From Clostridium zeae (GTDB lineage Bacteria > Bacillota > Clostridia > Clostridiales > Clostridiaceae), in NCBI RefSeq assembly GCF_017312485.1, contig NZ_BMBA01000002.1, positions 672,635-736,634 of the forward strand: DNA of 64,000 nucleotides, read 5' to 3'. This document shows positions 46,734-55,388 of this stretch, piece by piece. The notes under the pieces were generated by a model that saw nothing but the letters and a program-made list of their open reading frames with translations, did no database searches and had not been told where the DNA came from. A program made the translations under genes and the position numbers. The first letter of the stretch is position 1; each line of letters begins with the position of its first letter.

Positions 46734-46946
46734 TTATCTAACAAGAATTTTTTCCTTTAATTTTTCAATCACATATTCATCAGTTGCTGGTTGTTTTTCT
46801 GAAGCTTCCATCACAGATATAAGTGATTCATTTATTTCCTCCTTAGTTACTATATTATTTTTAATTAAAACATCTACTAATGCATCTACTTTATATGAGT
46901 ATGTACTCAACATATCTGCTACTTTTTTTATTGCATTATCATCCAT
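46734..46946 (-). CDS. Hypothetical helical protein, 70 aa
   Basis: The protein (starting MDDNAIKKVADMLSTYSYKV) is helical and acidic, with ALVDVLIKNNIVTKEEINES that looks like a helical DNA-binding or adaptor fold but matches no family. The start at 46946 has AGGAG 9 nt before it and lies 12 nt after the stop of the upstream 47-residue gene, so the two are an operon. A leader-length 3' region of about 110 nt precedes a good terminator. Confidence 0.65.
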   Translation of the reverse strand: MDDNAIKKVADMLSTYSYKVDALVDVLIKNNIVTKEEINESLISVMEASEKQPATDEYVIEKLKEKILVR

Positions 46947-46958
46947 TTGCATCATCTC

Positions 46959-47102
46959 CTATTTTTCTTTTTTCTTGCTTCTTACTGGTACAAATTCTGA
47001 CAATGTATCATTCGGGTCTATATTTACGTAATCGCCGTATTCATTTTTCTTTAATCCTAATGAAGCCATCTTTTTTCTTGTATTTTTAATCTTAGTTGCC
47101 AT
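46959..47102 (-). CDS. Small basic protein, 47 aa
   Basis: The ORF encodes MATKIKNTRKKMASLGLKK followed by NEYGDYVNIDPNDTLSEF and a basic C-terminal tail RSKKKEK. GGAGG lies 10 nt before the ATG, and its stop is directly followed by the Shine-Dalgarno of the next small gene. The basic ends with an acidic middle are unusual. No family is recognised. Confidence 0.6.
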   Translation of the reverse strand: MATKIKNTRKKMASLGLKKNEYGDYVNIDPNDTLSEFVPVRSKKKEK

Positions 47103-47288
47103 AATTAGTTTGCCTCCGATTCAAGATTAAATTCTTTTATTTTGCACATTGTATCTAATTCCAACAGGATTCTTAAATGCAACCTATTTTAAAATTGCTC
47201 TTCTCTTATATGTTTACCATTTAAAGCTTGTTTATACTGTATAAAAATCATCCATAATCTAAATTAATTTTTATTATGAATTAACTAT

Positions 47289-47342
47289 AAAATTAAGGTG
47301 CTTCTTTATAACATAAATAAAGATTTTTATGAGAAGCACCTT
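47289..47342 (-). terminator. Intrinsic terminator of the P-type ATPase gene
   Basis: AAGGTGCTTCT / AGAAGCACCTT with an AT-rich loop follows the stop of the ATPase gene; on the minus strand the stem is followed by a T-rich run. Confidence 0.7.
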
Positions 47343-47357
47343 GAATTATTGCAATCT

Positions 47358-49976
47358 TTATCTTGCTGTATCACCAGATTTTACAAATAAAAGTTTATAT
47401 GCTTGAATTAATACAAATGGTAATAATGCTAAACCATAAACCCAAACATATTGAGAAATATTAAGAGGTACTACTTCAAATACACCCATTATAGGCTTAA
47501 AAGTAAGGACTAAAGTAAGCAATGCTACACCTAATATAACTGCATACCATACAAATGGATTTGCAAATACTCCAACTTTAAATATCGACTGTTTTGCTCT
47601 GCAATTAAAACCATGGAATAATCTTGAAAGACATAGTGTTGCAAAAGCCATAACTGTAGCTACTGAATGATCTCCAGTTGAAAGTCCTATATGGAATGAA
47701 AGCATTGTAACTACTGCTATTATCAAACCTTCTACAAGAACTTCTAATCCAAATTCTTTACTTAATATTGGAACATTTATATTTCTCGGCTTTTGTTTCA
47801 TTATATTTTTATTATGAGGTTCAAGTCCTATAGCTATAGCAGGTAAACTATCTGTTAGCAAATTAATAAATAATAAATGAACCGGAGCAAATGGTATTGG
47901 TAGTGCAAATAAAGTTGCATAAAGTACTGATAAGATTCCTGCTGTATTTCCTGACAATAAGAACTTTATTGAATTTTTTATATTTTCATATATACTTCTA
48001 CCATTAGATATAGATTTTACTATGGTTGAAAAATTATCATCAGCTAGCACCATAGCTGCGGCATCCTTTGCAACCTCAGTACCTGTTATACCCATTGCTA
48101 TGCCTACATCTGCTTGTTTTAAGGCAGGACCGTCATTTACACCATCACCTGTCATAGCAACTATGTTCCCTTTTTCTTGCCAAGCTCTTACTATTCTAAT
48201 CTTGTGTTCTGGAGATACTCTAGCATATACTGATATATTCTCAACTTTTTCTCTAAGTTCATCATCTGTAAGCTTTTCTAATTCATAACCTTCCATAGCT
48301 TCTGCTTCATCTTTTAAAATACCTATTTGCTTTGCTATTGCCGAAGCTGTTATCTTATGGTCACCAGTTATCATAACAGGCTTTATACCTGCACTAATAC
48401 AATCAGCAACTGCTTTCATGGATTCTTCTCTTGGTGGATCCATCATAGATATAAGTCCTAAGAATATTAAATCTTTTTCATCTTCTAACCCTATATCTTT
48501 TTTGTCATCAATTTCTTTATATCCAAAGGAAAGCACTCTTAATCCTCTTGATGAAAAATTCTTATTAATCTTTTCTATATCCTTTTTATGAGCATCTGTT
48601 AATGGCTCTTTTCCTTTTGAGGTTTCTATCATTGTAGCTCTCGATAAAAGCACATCTAAAGCCCCTTTTGTCACCATCATTTTCATGTCATTAACTTCAT
48701 TTAAAGTACTCATAAGCTTTCTATCTGAATCAAATGGCACTTCTGCAATTCTCTTATACTTATCTCTTATTTCTAATTCATCAAAGCCATATACTTCACC
48801 AAAATTAACTAAAGCAACTTCTGTAGGATCGCCAATTTCTTTCTTCTCAATAGTCACTGCATCATTACAAAGTAAAGAACTTAAAACTAACTTTTTTTGT
48901 AATTCATCTTCTTTGTTAAGTTTATCTTTTTCTATTACTCTGTTATCTACATAAACATGTTGCACTGTCATTTTATTTTGTGTTAATGTTCCGGTTTTAT
49001 CAGAGCAGATTACTGATATACTTCCAAGACTTTCTACAGCATGAAGCTTTCTCATAATCGCATTTTCTTTAGCCATCTTTTGAGTTCCGAGTGCTAACAC
49101 TATAGTAACAATGGAACTTAAAGCCTCTGGTATAGCAGCCACTGCCAATGAAACTGCAAACATAAAGGAATCTATGATGCTGTTTCCTCTCATTACATTT
49201 AGGGCTAAAATAACAACTGAAATAGCTAGTATTACTATAGCTAGCTTTTTACCAAAGTTATCTAAGTTTACTTGAAGTGGTGTCTTTTTTTCCTTAGCAC
49301 TTTGAAGTAAGTTTGCTATTCTACCTATTTCAGTGTTCATTCCTATATCAGTTACAAGTACTACTGCTCTACCATAGGTCACAAAGCTGCCTGAAAACAC
49401 CATATTTTTTCTATCACCAATAGCTACGTCTGCAGAATTTATTACCTCTGTATGTTTTAAAACACTTTCCGATTCTCCTGTAAGAGAACTTTCATTTACC
49501 TGCAAACTATAGTTTTCTATTATCCTACCATCTGCACTAATATGATCACCTGCATCAAGATAAATGATATCCCCTACAACTATTTCTCTAGAAGGTATTT
49601 CAATTCTAGTGTTATTTCTCAAAACCTTTGCTACTGGAGATGACAATGCCTTTAAACTACTTAGAGACCTTTCTGCTTTAATATGCTGAACAGTACCAAG
49701 TATAGAATTTATTATAACTACAACTAGGATAACTATTGCACTTTCTAATTTACCTAAGAATGCTGATATTATCGCTGCTGCTAATAGAATTATAACTAAA
49801 AAATCTTTAAATTGACTTAAGAATACACCTATTGCACTTAACTTTTTACCTTCCTCTAATTCATTAAATCCATACTTTTCTCTCCTTTGAGTAACTTCAT
49901 CATCCTTTAGTCCACTTTTATTAACGTCTAAAAGTTTCATAGAATCATCTATAGAATCGCTATAAAAAGCACTCAT
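47358..49976 (-). CDS. P-type cation ATPase (Ca2+/Mn2+ type, class II)
   Basis: This is an 872-residue ion pump with ten transmembrane segments. The phosphorylation motif is CSDKTGTLTQNK near residue 333, the actuator motif LTGES near 168, the hinge TGDGVNDGPALKQAD, and the membrane metal-binding PEAL helix is AAIPEALSSIV. Sequence similarity is to the PMCA/Ca2+-ATPase type, but the gene is preceded by a manganese-sensing yybP-ykoY riboswitch, as for Lactococcus lactis YoaB, so Mn2+ export is the more likely role. The start at 49976 (MSAFYS) has AAAGGAG 7 nt upstream; upstream TTG codons are weaker. It is monocistronic. Confidence 0.93.
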   Translation of the reverse strand: MSAFYSDSIDDSMKLLDVNKSGLKDDEVTQRREKYGFNELEEGKKLSAIGVFLSQFKDFLVIILLAAAIISAFLGKLESAIVILVVVIINSILGTVQHIKAERSLSSLKALSSPVAKVLRNNTRIEIPSREIVVGDIIYLDAGDHISADGRIIENYSLQVNESSLTGESESVLKHTEVINSADVAIGDRKNMVFSGSFVTYGRAVVLVTDIGMNTEIGRIANLLQSAKEKKTPLQVNLDNFGKKLAIVILAISVVILALNVMRGNSIIDSFMFAVSLAVAAIPEALSSIVTIVLALGTQKMAKENAIMRKLHAVESLGSISVICSDKTGTLTQNKMTVQHVYVDNRVIEKDKLNKEDELQKKLVLSSLLCNDAVTIEKKEIGDPTEVALVNFGEVYGFDELEIRDKYKRIAEVPFDSDRKLMSTLNEVNDMKMMVTKGALDVLLSRATMIETSKGKEPLTDAHKKDIEKINKNFSSRGLRVLSFGYKEIDDKKDIGLEDEKDLIFLGLISMMDPPREESMKAVADCISAGIKPVMITGDHKITASAIAKQIGILKDEAEAMEGYELEKLTDDELREKVENISVYARVSPEHKIRIVRAWQEKGNIVAMTGDGVNDGPALKQADVGIAMGITGTEVAKDAAAMVLADDNFSTIVKSISNGRSIYENIKNSIKFLLSGNTAGILSVLYATLFALPIPFAPVHLLFINLLTDSLPAIAIGLEPHNKNIMKQKPRNINVPILSKEFGLEVLVEGLIIAVVTMLSFHIGLSTGDHSVATVMAFATLCLSRLFHGFNCRAKQSIFKVGVFANPFVWYAVILGVALLTLVLTFKPIMGVFEVVPLNISQYVWVYGLALLPFVLIQAYKLLFVKSGDTAR

Positions 49977-50120
49977 CGAATTACTCCTTTCGCTATTTAC
50001 TTTAATATTCCCATCTTTAATATTTTTGCTAATTATCAAAATATCAACCTCCAAAATAATTAGAATTTGAATAAAATAACATTTATCGTTTAGTAAATTT
50101 AACCAAATTAATTAGCTGCA

Positions 50121-50165
50121 AAAAATAAAGACTCTATAGCTAGAACTATTCTAGCTATAGAGTCT
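50121..50165 (-). terminator. Mn2+ riboswitch expression-platform terminator
   Basis: AGACTCTATAGCTAGAA / TTCTAGCTATAGAGTCT, a 17-bp stem with a short loop, is followed by TTTATTTTTT on the minus strand. It lies between the aptamer and the ATPase start. Confidence 0.85.
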
Positions 50166-50169
50166 CACT

Positions 50170-50275
50170 AAACAACGTTGTTAGCAAAGCCGGGAAAAAT
50201 CCGAATTGACGACCTTGCTCTTAATAGAATTAAATCTATCAAGAAGTTACTCCCTCTACAGGGTACACATTACCT
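50170..50275 (-). promoter_or_regulatory. yybP-ykoY (Mn2+) riboswitch
   Basis: On the minus strand: CCTGTAGAGGGAGTAACTTC, a P2 hairpin, then GAGCAAGGTCGTCAATTCGG and CCCGGCTTTGCTAAC. GGGAGTA and GGTCGTCA with the final CCCGGCTTTGCTAAC match the conserved parts of the motif. Mn2+ binding is expected to disrupt the following terminator and so switch the export ATPase on. The exact P1 ends are approximate. Confidence 0.85.
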
Positions 50276-50296
50276 TATATTAAGTTTGTTAATATT

Positions 50297-50325
50297 ATAT
50301 TACTAGGTATCTACTCTTGTGTCAA
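50297..50325 (-). promoter_or_regulatory. Predicted sigma-A promoter of the P-type ATPase gene
   Basis: TTGACA, 17-bp spacer and TAATAT lie on the minus strand upstream of the Mn2+ riboswitch. Confidence 0.65.
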
Positions 50326-50361
50326 CCTTATTTTTATAAACTTAACTTCAAATTTATCTAC

Positions 50362-50578
50362 GTTTAAGAATATTGTTAAAATTAATTGGTTATACAGGAG
50401 ATGCTATATGAACGAGCTACTAGAATTAAATGATTTTTTCAGATGGAATGGCGTTAATAAACTGTACTGTTCGAACGTAGTGAGTTTACAGTTTTAGCCA
50501 TGGAATATGAAAAAATCATATTAATTCTTTGCGAAGTTCATTAAAGCATTGGATGTATGACCAATTAATTTTAAGACG
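50362..50578. repeat. Family A palindromic repeat, full copy
   Basis: About 215 bp. AATTAATTGGTTATACAGG pairs with GTATGACCAATTAATT, and ATGAACGAGC with GCGAAGTTCAT; the central hairpin is AAACTGTACTG / TTTACAGTTTT. The A-T pair in ATGAAC/GTTCAT replaces G-C of other copies. The right end is about 22 nt from the alarmone synthetase stop. Confidence 0.85.
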
Positions 50579-50599
50579 TGCTTTAACAGCATCTAGAAA

Positions 50600-51403
50600 T
50601 TATATATTCAAACTTTCTTTAAGTGCTCTAATTTCTTCATCCTTTTTCGCCATCATCTCTTTGTAGTCTGCTTCCATTCTGCATAAGTTTTTATTTAGCA
50701 GATTTATCATAGAAGCCATTTCATCAGCACTTCCTGATATTCTATTAAAAAGAAGAAGGTTAGATTCGAGTATTTCTGGAATTTCTCTATGTGAATATCT
50801 TAATTGATGATCTATTTCTCCATACCCTTCTTCAAATATGGTTCTTACTTGAATTTCAGCTATAACCTTTTGGCTAGTTGGATAAAATTCTATAAGATAA
50901 TGAACCGATCTGTAGCCTGACTTTCTAGACTTGATTTGAATATCTAACTCTTCAAATCTTTTAGTATCATCACCATCTCTTACATTTGCAGTAATCTCTA
51001 TTACCTTCCAAGTATCTAATATGAACCTGTGGATTTCTTCCCAATCTTGCTTGAATATATGAATTGCTCTTATTCCTATAAGATCGTTTATTTCCTCTTT
51101 ATAATTATCCACACTAAATTGAAAATCATCAGTATATTTATTTTTTCTATCCTCTGTCTTCCTAATAACTTTTTCTATAAGTCTTTCAGGATATTTAACT
51201 CTAGACTTAACTGAGTGCACTTTTGGATGAGTTCTAAGTATATTTGCAATAAAATCAGCCTGACTTTCATAAGTATCTTTTACTGATATATAGTCGCTGT
51301 AAATCTCTTCAAGAACTTCTGTATTAATGTTATTTTTCTTTATATCAGCTTCTGCAAAGGGATATTTTTTAAAAAACTGTTCTATATTTAGCTTGTTTAT
51401 CAT
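50600..51403 (-). CDS. GTP pyrophosphokinase, small alarmone synthetase (RelA/SpoT domain)
   Basis: This protein of about 267 residues carries only a RelA/SpoT synthetase domain: YKEEINDLIGIRAIHIFKQD, KSRKSGYRSVHYLIEF and EIQVRTIFEEGYGEIDHQLRY are the G-loop and catalytic segments. There is no hydrolase domain. It produces (p)ppGpp from ATP and GDP or GTP. The C-terminus is a coiled-coil helix (LLNKNLCRMEADYKEMMAKK) typical of the small synthetases, which oligomerise. The start is not certain: 51403 or 51415, both near AAAAGG; a longer N-terminus up to 51463 is unsupported. A family A repeat lies immediately downstream. Confidence 0.9.
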   Translation of the reverse strand: MINKLNIEQFFKKYPFAEADIKKNNINTEVLEEIYSDYISVKDTYESQADFIANILRTHPKVHSVKSRVKYPERLIEKVIRKTEDRKNKYTDDFQFSVDNYKEEINDLIGIRAIHIFKQDWEEIHRFILDTWKVIEITANVRDGDDTKRFEELDIQIKSRKSGYRSVHYLIEFYPTSQKVIAEIQVRTIFEEGYGEIDHQLRYSHREIPEILESNLLLFNRISGSADEMASMINLLNKNLCRMEADYKEMMAKKDEEIRALKESLNI

Positions 51404-51803
51404 TAATTCACTCATCCTTTTCTTATTATATTTGCAATTTAAATCTTTTAAATAAAATATCAATTAAACTTCTTACTTAGTCAGATAAAGATTTAAAAGT
51501 ATAAAGCTTCACATTTAAATAATATTCATTTGTATACATATATAATTTTACTCCAAGTTGGATACAAGCGCTTCAAACTTTAGGGGCATTCTATCAATCC
51601 ACTGTCCTATTTTATTATAACCTAAACCAACTCAAATTCGTATTGTTATTATCTTGAACAATACAAGAATAAGCATTACCGCATTTCCTAAAGTTATCCT
51701 TATCACTTGCAATTACTTAGTTTATCTATCATAAAAACTTTATACTTCTATACACAATAAAATAAGGTCAGAAGCATGTACTGCCGCCAACCTTAATTGT
51801 ATT
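51404..51803. other. Intergenic region with a weak terminator-like hairpin
   Basis: Near 51760-51800 AAGGT / ACCTT pairs around a 20-nt loop and ends in T-rich sequence after the clpP stop on the minus strand, a weak terminator. The remainder is AT-rich and shows no gene or other element. Confidence 0.4.
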
Positions 51804-52391
51804 TTATCTACTTTTAATTATTTCATCGATAAGCCCATAAGCCTTTGCCTCTTCTGCTGACATGTAATTATCTCTTTCCATATCTTCTAAAAGCTTCTCA
51901 GCAGGCTGACCTGTATTTTCACTATATATTTCAGTTAATCTCTTCTTGGTTCTTAAGATTTTATCCGCATAAATTTTTATATCTGTCGCTTGGCCACTTA
52001 GCCCTCCTGATATAGATGGTTGATGTATCATTATTTCACTGTTTGGAAGTGCAAATCTCTTTCCTTTAGTTCCACCAGCAAGTAGGAAGGACCCCATACT
52101 AGCAGCCATACCTAAACAGATAGTTGATACATCACATTTTATATACTTCATAGTGTCATAGATAGCAAGCCCTGAAGTAATCACTCCACCGGGACTATTT
52201 ATATAAAAAATAATGTCCTTATCTGGATCTTCTGCTTCTAAAAATAGCATTTGAGCTATGATTAAACTTGCTGTAGTATCATTTACTTGATCACTTAATA
52301 CTATTATTCTGTCCTTTAAGAGCCTTGAGTAAATATCATAAGATCTTTCTCCTTTGTTCGTCTGTTCTACAACCATAGGTACATAACTCAT
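51804..52391 (-). CDS. clpP: ATP-dependent Clp protease proteolytic subunit ClpP
   Basis: This serine peptidase forms the ClpP tetradecamer. The catalytic triad is Ser98 (GMAASMGSF), His123 (MIHQP) and Asp174 ([11 protein letters not shown]), with a two-residue insertion after His123 compared with Bacillus ClpP. The start at 52391 (MSYVPM) follows AAAGGAG, and an in-frame ATG further upstream is rejected. It lacks neighbours tig and clpX, which flank the main clpP of clostridia, so it may be a second copy. About 195 residues. Confidence 0.93.
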   Translation of the reverse strand: MSYVPMVVEQTNKGERSYDIYSRLLKDRIIVLSDQVNDTTASLIIAQMLFLEAEDPDKDIIFYINSPGGVITSGLAIYDTMKYIKCDVSTICLGMAASMGSFLLAGGTKGKRFALPNSEIMIHQPSISGGLSGQATDIKIYADKILRTKKRLTEIYSENTGQPAEKLLEDMERDNYMSAEEAKAYGLIDEIIKSR

Positions 52392-52533
52392 ATAAATCTC
52401 TCCTTTAAGCAAAACTTTTTATAGTTACTATACTCCTCAGCATTATTGATTGAAATATCATATAACTGCATGCCTTAATTTCATCATAGAAATTACTAAG
52501 ATTATATATAATTCAACTGATGCCATGCCAGCT

Positions 52534-52944
52534 TTATGCAGCTTTGCAGGACATACTTATTGCAGACGAAGAAACCTTTGTAATCTTTGCTATTTCTAGC
52601 TTTTTATATAGCAAGACTCTCTGCTGTGTCTTTCTAATCTTACTTGGTGAAACTCCAAACATCTTTTTAAAGGCTCTCGAGAAAGCCTCTTGAGAACTAA
52701 ATTGATATTTTAAAGCTATATCAACAATCTTTTCTTTTCCTTCCACAAGATCTTTAGCTGCCTCAGTAAGCCTTCTTTTTCTTACATATTCCATAACTGG
52801 CTCACCAGCTATATTATGAAATACTCTATGATAATAATATTTAGATAAGTAAGCTGCTTTTGCAATATCCTCAAGAAGAATCTTCTCACTAAGATTATTT
52901 TCAATATATTCAATTGACTCTTGAATTTTATCAATATAATCCAT
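52534..52944 (-). CDS. AraC family HTH protein, short form
   Basis: The protein of about 136 residues has two helix-turn-helix motifs: LEDIAKAAYLSKYYYHRVF and DIALKYQFSSQEAFSRAFKK, with FGVSPSKIRK at the end, the AraC signature. Typical relatives of this AraC/GyrI type run to about 290 residues with a C-terminal effector-binding domain; here the protein stops after the HTH with the unusual tail KLEIAKITKVSSSAISMSCK. It could be a truncated gene or a stand-alone regulator. The start at 52944 has GGAGG 7 nt before it. Confidence 0.8.
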   Translation of the reverse strand: MDYIDKIQESIEYIENNLSEKILLEDIAKAAYLSKYYYHRVFHNIAGEPVMEYVRKRRLTEAAKDLVEGKEKIVDIALKYQFSSQEAFSRAFKKMFGVSPSKIRKTQQRVLLYKKLEIAKITKVSSSAISMSCKAA

Positions 52945-53300
52945 ATCATAACCTCCAAAATTTAGCACTGTGTTATATAGCTCGTAATTTAATTAACTAT
53001 AAAAGTTTTTATATTTTAACTTAATTATAAAGCCTTAAAAGCAAAAAATCCTGACATTTATTGCTCATATCATATAGATAACTTACTTAATATATAAAAT
53101 TAAAAATATTGTTGAAATTACTTTTATATTTACATTGAATTAAATAGCATAATAACTTAGTATACTATTATATATGATTATAAAGTTTCTATGATATATA
53201 TTATATCTTGAAACCTTCATATTTTTAAAAAGTATTAAAGTAAAGAAGATTAGATGTCTATAGTACATAAAATCTGAAACATACGAAAGGGTGACACAAA
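52945..53300. other. Divergent AT-rich intergenic region
   Basis: Separates the short AraC gene from the MORN gene. At about 53095-53125 a short AAAATATTGTTGAAATTA segment resembles the left flank of family A repeats. Nothing else was seen. Confidence 0.4.
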
Positions 53301-53786
53301 ATGAGCAATTTTAATTTTACAAATTTAAAAAATTCTAATTTAAAAGTTTCTGTATCAAGTAATAGCCAAGAGGAACATACTCATGGAGGCCGTTATGAAG
53401 GAGCTTTAAAAGATGGTAAGAAGAATGGTTTCGGAATTTTTACATATAGCAATGGGACTAGATATATTGGTTACTGGAAAGACAATATGTTCCATGGAGA
53501 AGGTACGCTTTCATTTACAAACGGCGAGTTATATCAAGGCAATTGGGAAGAAGATGAAATGAATGGCTATGGTATATATAGCTGGCCAGATGGTGAAAGA
53601 TATGTAGGCGAATGGAAGGATGGCTCAAAAACTGGTAACGGGATTTATATCTGGGACAATGGTGATCAATTTATAGGTCTGTGGAAGGAAGATAACCGTG
53701 AAGGTGATGGAATTATGATTTATTCTGATGGTGAAAGAATCATAGGTACTTGGGAAAATGATGAACTGCTAAATAAATTAGTATAA
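53301..53786 (+). CDS. MORN repeat protein
   Basis: The 161-residue protein consists of about five to six MORN repeats, for example GRYEGALKDGKKNGFGIFTY, GTRYIGYWKDNMFHGEGTLS, GELYQGNWEEDEMNGYGIYS and GERYVGEWKDGSKTGNGIYI, each with the GxYxGxWxxGxxxGxG pattern. In eukaryotes such repeats often bind membranes or lipids; bacterial roles are mostly unknown. There is no signal peptide. AAAGGGTGA precedes the start, and a good terminator follows. The final repeats are more degenerate (GERIIGTWENDELLNK). Confidence 0.88.
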   Translation: MSNFNFTNLKNSNLKVSVSSNSQEEHTHGGRYEGALKDGKKNGFGIFTYSNGTRYIGYWKDNMFHGEGTLSFTNGELYQGNWEEDEMNGYGIYSWPDGERYVGEWKDGSKTGNGIYIWDNGDQFIGLWKEDNREGDGIMIYSDGERIIGTWENDELLNKLV

Positions 53787-53815
53787 TAACCTTCTAACAT
53801 CTTATGATTAGTAGT

Positions 53816-53862
53816 AGAGCTTTAAAAGTTATAACAATAGACTTTTAAAGCTCTCTTTTTAA
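53816..53862 (+). terminator. Intrinsic terminator of the MORN gene
   Basis: AGAGCTTTAAAAGT / ACTTTTAAAGCTCT with an 11-nt loop is followed by a T run. Confidence 0.85.
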
Positions 53863-53945
53863 TATATTATACGTCAAATGTATTCTTCATAACCTGCTCA
53901 ATGATTTTTTCATCCAAAAGTGATAGATAAATTTAACCCACAGCT

Positions 53946-54743
53946 TTATTTTTCTGATATAAATAAAAGATGGTTGCTTGCTCCTAGAAATTCAGGCTTT
54001 TCACAACAATAAAAGTGATAGTTAAGCCAAGCTTTATAACTTTCATCATCCATTGCATTAATTTTATCTGCTAACAATTCACTTAAGCCATCTGTAGCCA
54101 CTTCTCCACAAACTGCTAGATTAGAACCCTTAAGTAATTTTCTACAATCATCCACTGTATGGAATACAAATGGAAAGTCTACAACCTTAAAAGTTTCATG
54201 ATCATATTCCTTGCCCATTAAAAAATTAGAATCATAGCACATTGCTTCAGTTGTAATAACCATATCATTAGAAATAAAAGCAAAAAACATCTTAGCATTA
54301 TCTGTGCTAACTCGTTTTACTTCCTTTATGCAAGCTAACTTGTCCTCATTTTTCTTTAAATGATATAGTGGACCAAAACATAAAATAATATCATAAGCTT
54401 TATCCTTTATCATTGATAAATTAACTGCATTGCCTTGAAACACTTCGAGAGAAATATCCTCGGTTATTTTATTTTTAATTTGCTTAACATGCTTTTCCAC
54501 CAATTCAATGGCTGTAACCTCAAACCCTCTTTTTGCAAAATATAAGCTGTATTCTCCTGTTCCAGCTCCCAAATCTAATATCTTCATACCCGGTTTAAGA
54601 TATTTTTCAATCTGTCTCACAGTTGTTAAAAACTCGATTTGAGTTGCTTTAGTAGATAACCTTGAGGATTCGTTAAAAATATCATAAATGGCTGAAACCT
54701 GCTCTTCTTCATTTTCAATTTTAGAAACTTCTTTAATATTCAT
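53946..54743 (-). CDS. Class I SAM-dependent methyltransferase
   Basis: The 265-residue protein has the SAM-binding motif MKILDLGAGTGEYSLYFAKR at about residues 54-73, followed by VTAIELVEKH and CFGPLYHL, the class I methyltransferase fold with motif I GAGTG. The C-terminal part carries Cys and His residues and GASNHLLFISEK. The substrate cannot be decided. The start follows GGGAGAG. It is an isolated gene. Confidence 0.85.
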   Translation of the reverse strand: MNIKEVSKIENEEEQVSAIYDIFNESSRLSTKATQIEFLTTVRQIEKYLKPGMKILDLGAGTGEYSLYFAKRGFEVTAIELVEKHVKQIKNKITEDISLEVFQGNAVNLSMIKDKAYDIILCFGPLYHLKKNEDKLACIKEVKRVSTDNAKMFFAFISNDMVITTEAMCYDSNFLMGKEYDHETFKVVDFPFVFHTVDDCRKLLKGSNLAVCGEVATDGLSELLADKINAMDDESYKAWLNYHFYCCEKPEFLGASNHLLFISEK

Positions 54744-54970
54744 ATACTCTCCCCTACTTCCTTATAGATTTTATAGCACTACCCAATCCACAATTAAGTC
54801 CTGTTGATTTTATAGCACTGATCTTAACTCAATTTATAAAAAATGAATTATCAATACTATAAATTTATTAAACACTATTCTAACTAATCCAGCGGTTATT
54901 GTCAAATAATTGAAACTATGTTATATAAAATCATTTAATAAGTTTTAAGTAAAATATATACAAATTTTTC

Positions 54971-54999
54971 TTGACTACAAGCATACCTAGTATTACTAT
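54971..54999 (+). promoter_or_regulatory. Predicted sigma-A promoter of the padR operon
   Basis: TTGACT, a 17-bp spacer and TACTAT. The -10 lies inside the first operator-like dyad. Confidence 0.6.
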
Positions 55000-55003
55000 G
55001 TAT
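54983..55003. promoter_or_regulatory. Operator-like dyad O1
   Basis: ATACCTAG-N5-CTATGTAT, an 8-5-8 dyad with one mismatch to the second site, overlaps the promoter -10. It is a candidate autoregulatory site of the PadR protein. Confidence 0.6.
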
Positions 55004-55010
55004 ATATAAG

Positions 55011-55031
55011 ATACCTAGATTTACTAGGTAT
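55011..55031. promoter_or_regulatory. Operator-like dyad O2
   Basis: ATACCTAG-N5-CTAGGTAT is a perfect 8-5-8 dyad lying between the promoter and the padR start, 28 bp centre to centre from O1. Confidence 0.65.
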
Positions 55032-55046
55032 ACATAGGAGGTAGTT

Positions 55047-55388
55047 ATGAAAGTAAGCAAAGAACTTCTAAAAGGAAGTACAACTATTATTATTTTAAGC
55101 CTACTTAAAGATAAATCCATGTATGGATATGAGATGATAAAAGCAATCGAAAACAAATCAAATGGAATCTTCGCCTTTAAAGAAGGTACACTCTACCCCA
55201 TACTTCACTCACTTCAAAGTGATAGTTATGTGGAGTCCTACTGGGAAGAGAGCACAGAAGGTAGAAAAAGAAAATATTATAGGATAACTAGTGAAGGTGA
55301 AAAACACCTAAAAGAAAAGAAAAAAGAGTGGGAAACTTATAAAAACGCTGTGGATAGCTGCTTATGGGAGGGCATAGTATGGGGATAG
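55047..55388 (+). CDS. PadR family transcriptional regulator
   Basis: The 113-residue protein has a winged helix near residues 6-80 (STTIIILSLLKDKSMYGYEM, then FKEGTLYPILHSLQSDSYVE), the PadR signature, and a short charged C-terminal helix. AGGAGG is just upstream. It overlaps the following membrane-protein gene by about 10 bp, a pattern in which the regulator controls its own operon and the adjacent membrane gene. Two candidate operators lie upstream. Confidence 0.92.
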   Translation: MKVSKELLKGSTTIIILSLLKDKSMYGYEMIKAIENKSNGIFAFKEGTLYPILHSLQSDSYVESYWEESTEGRKRKYYRITSEGEKHLKEKKKEWETYKNAVDSCLWEGIVWG

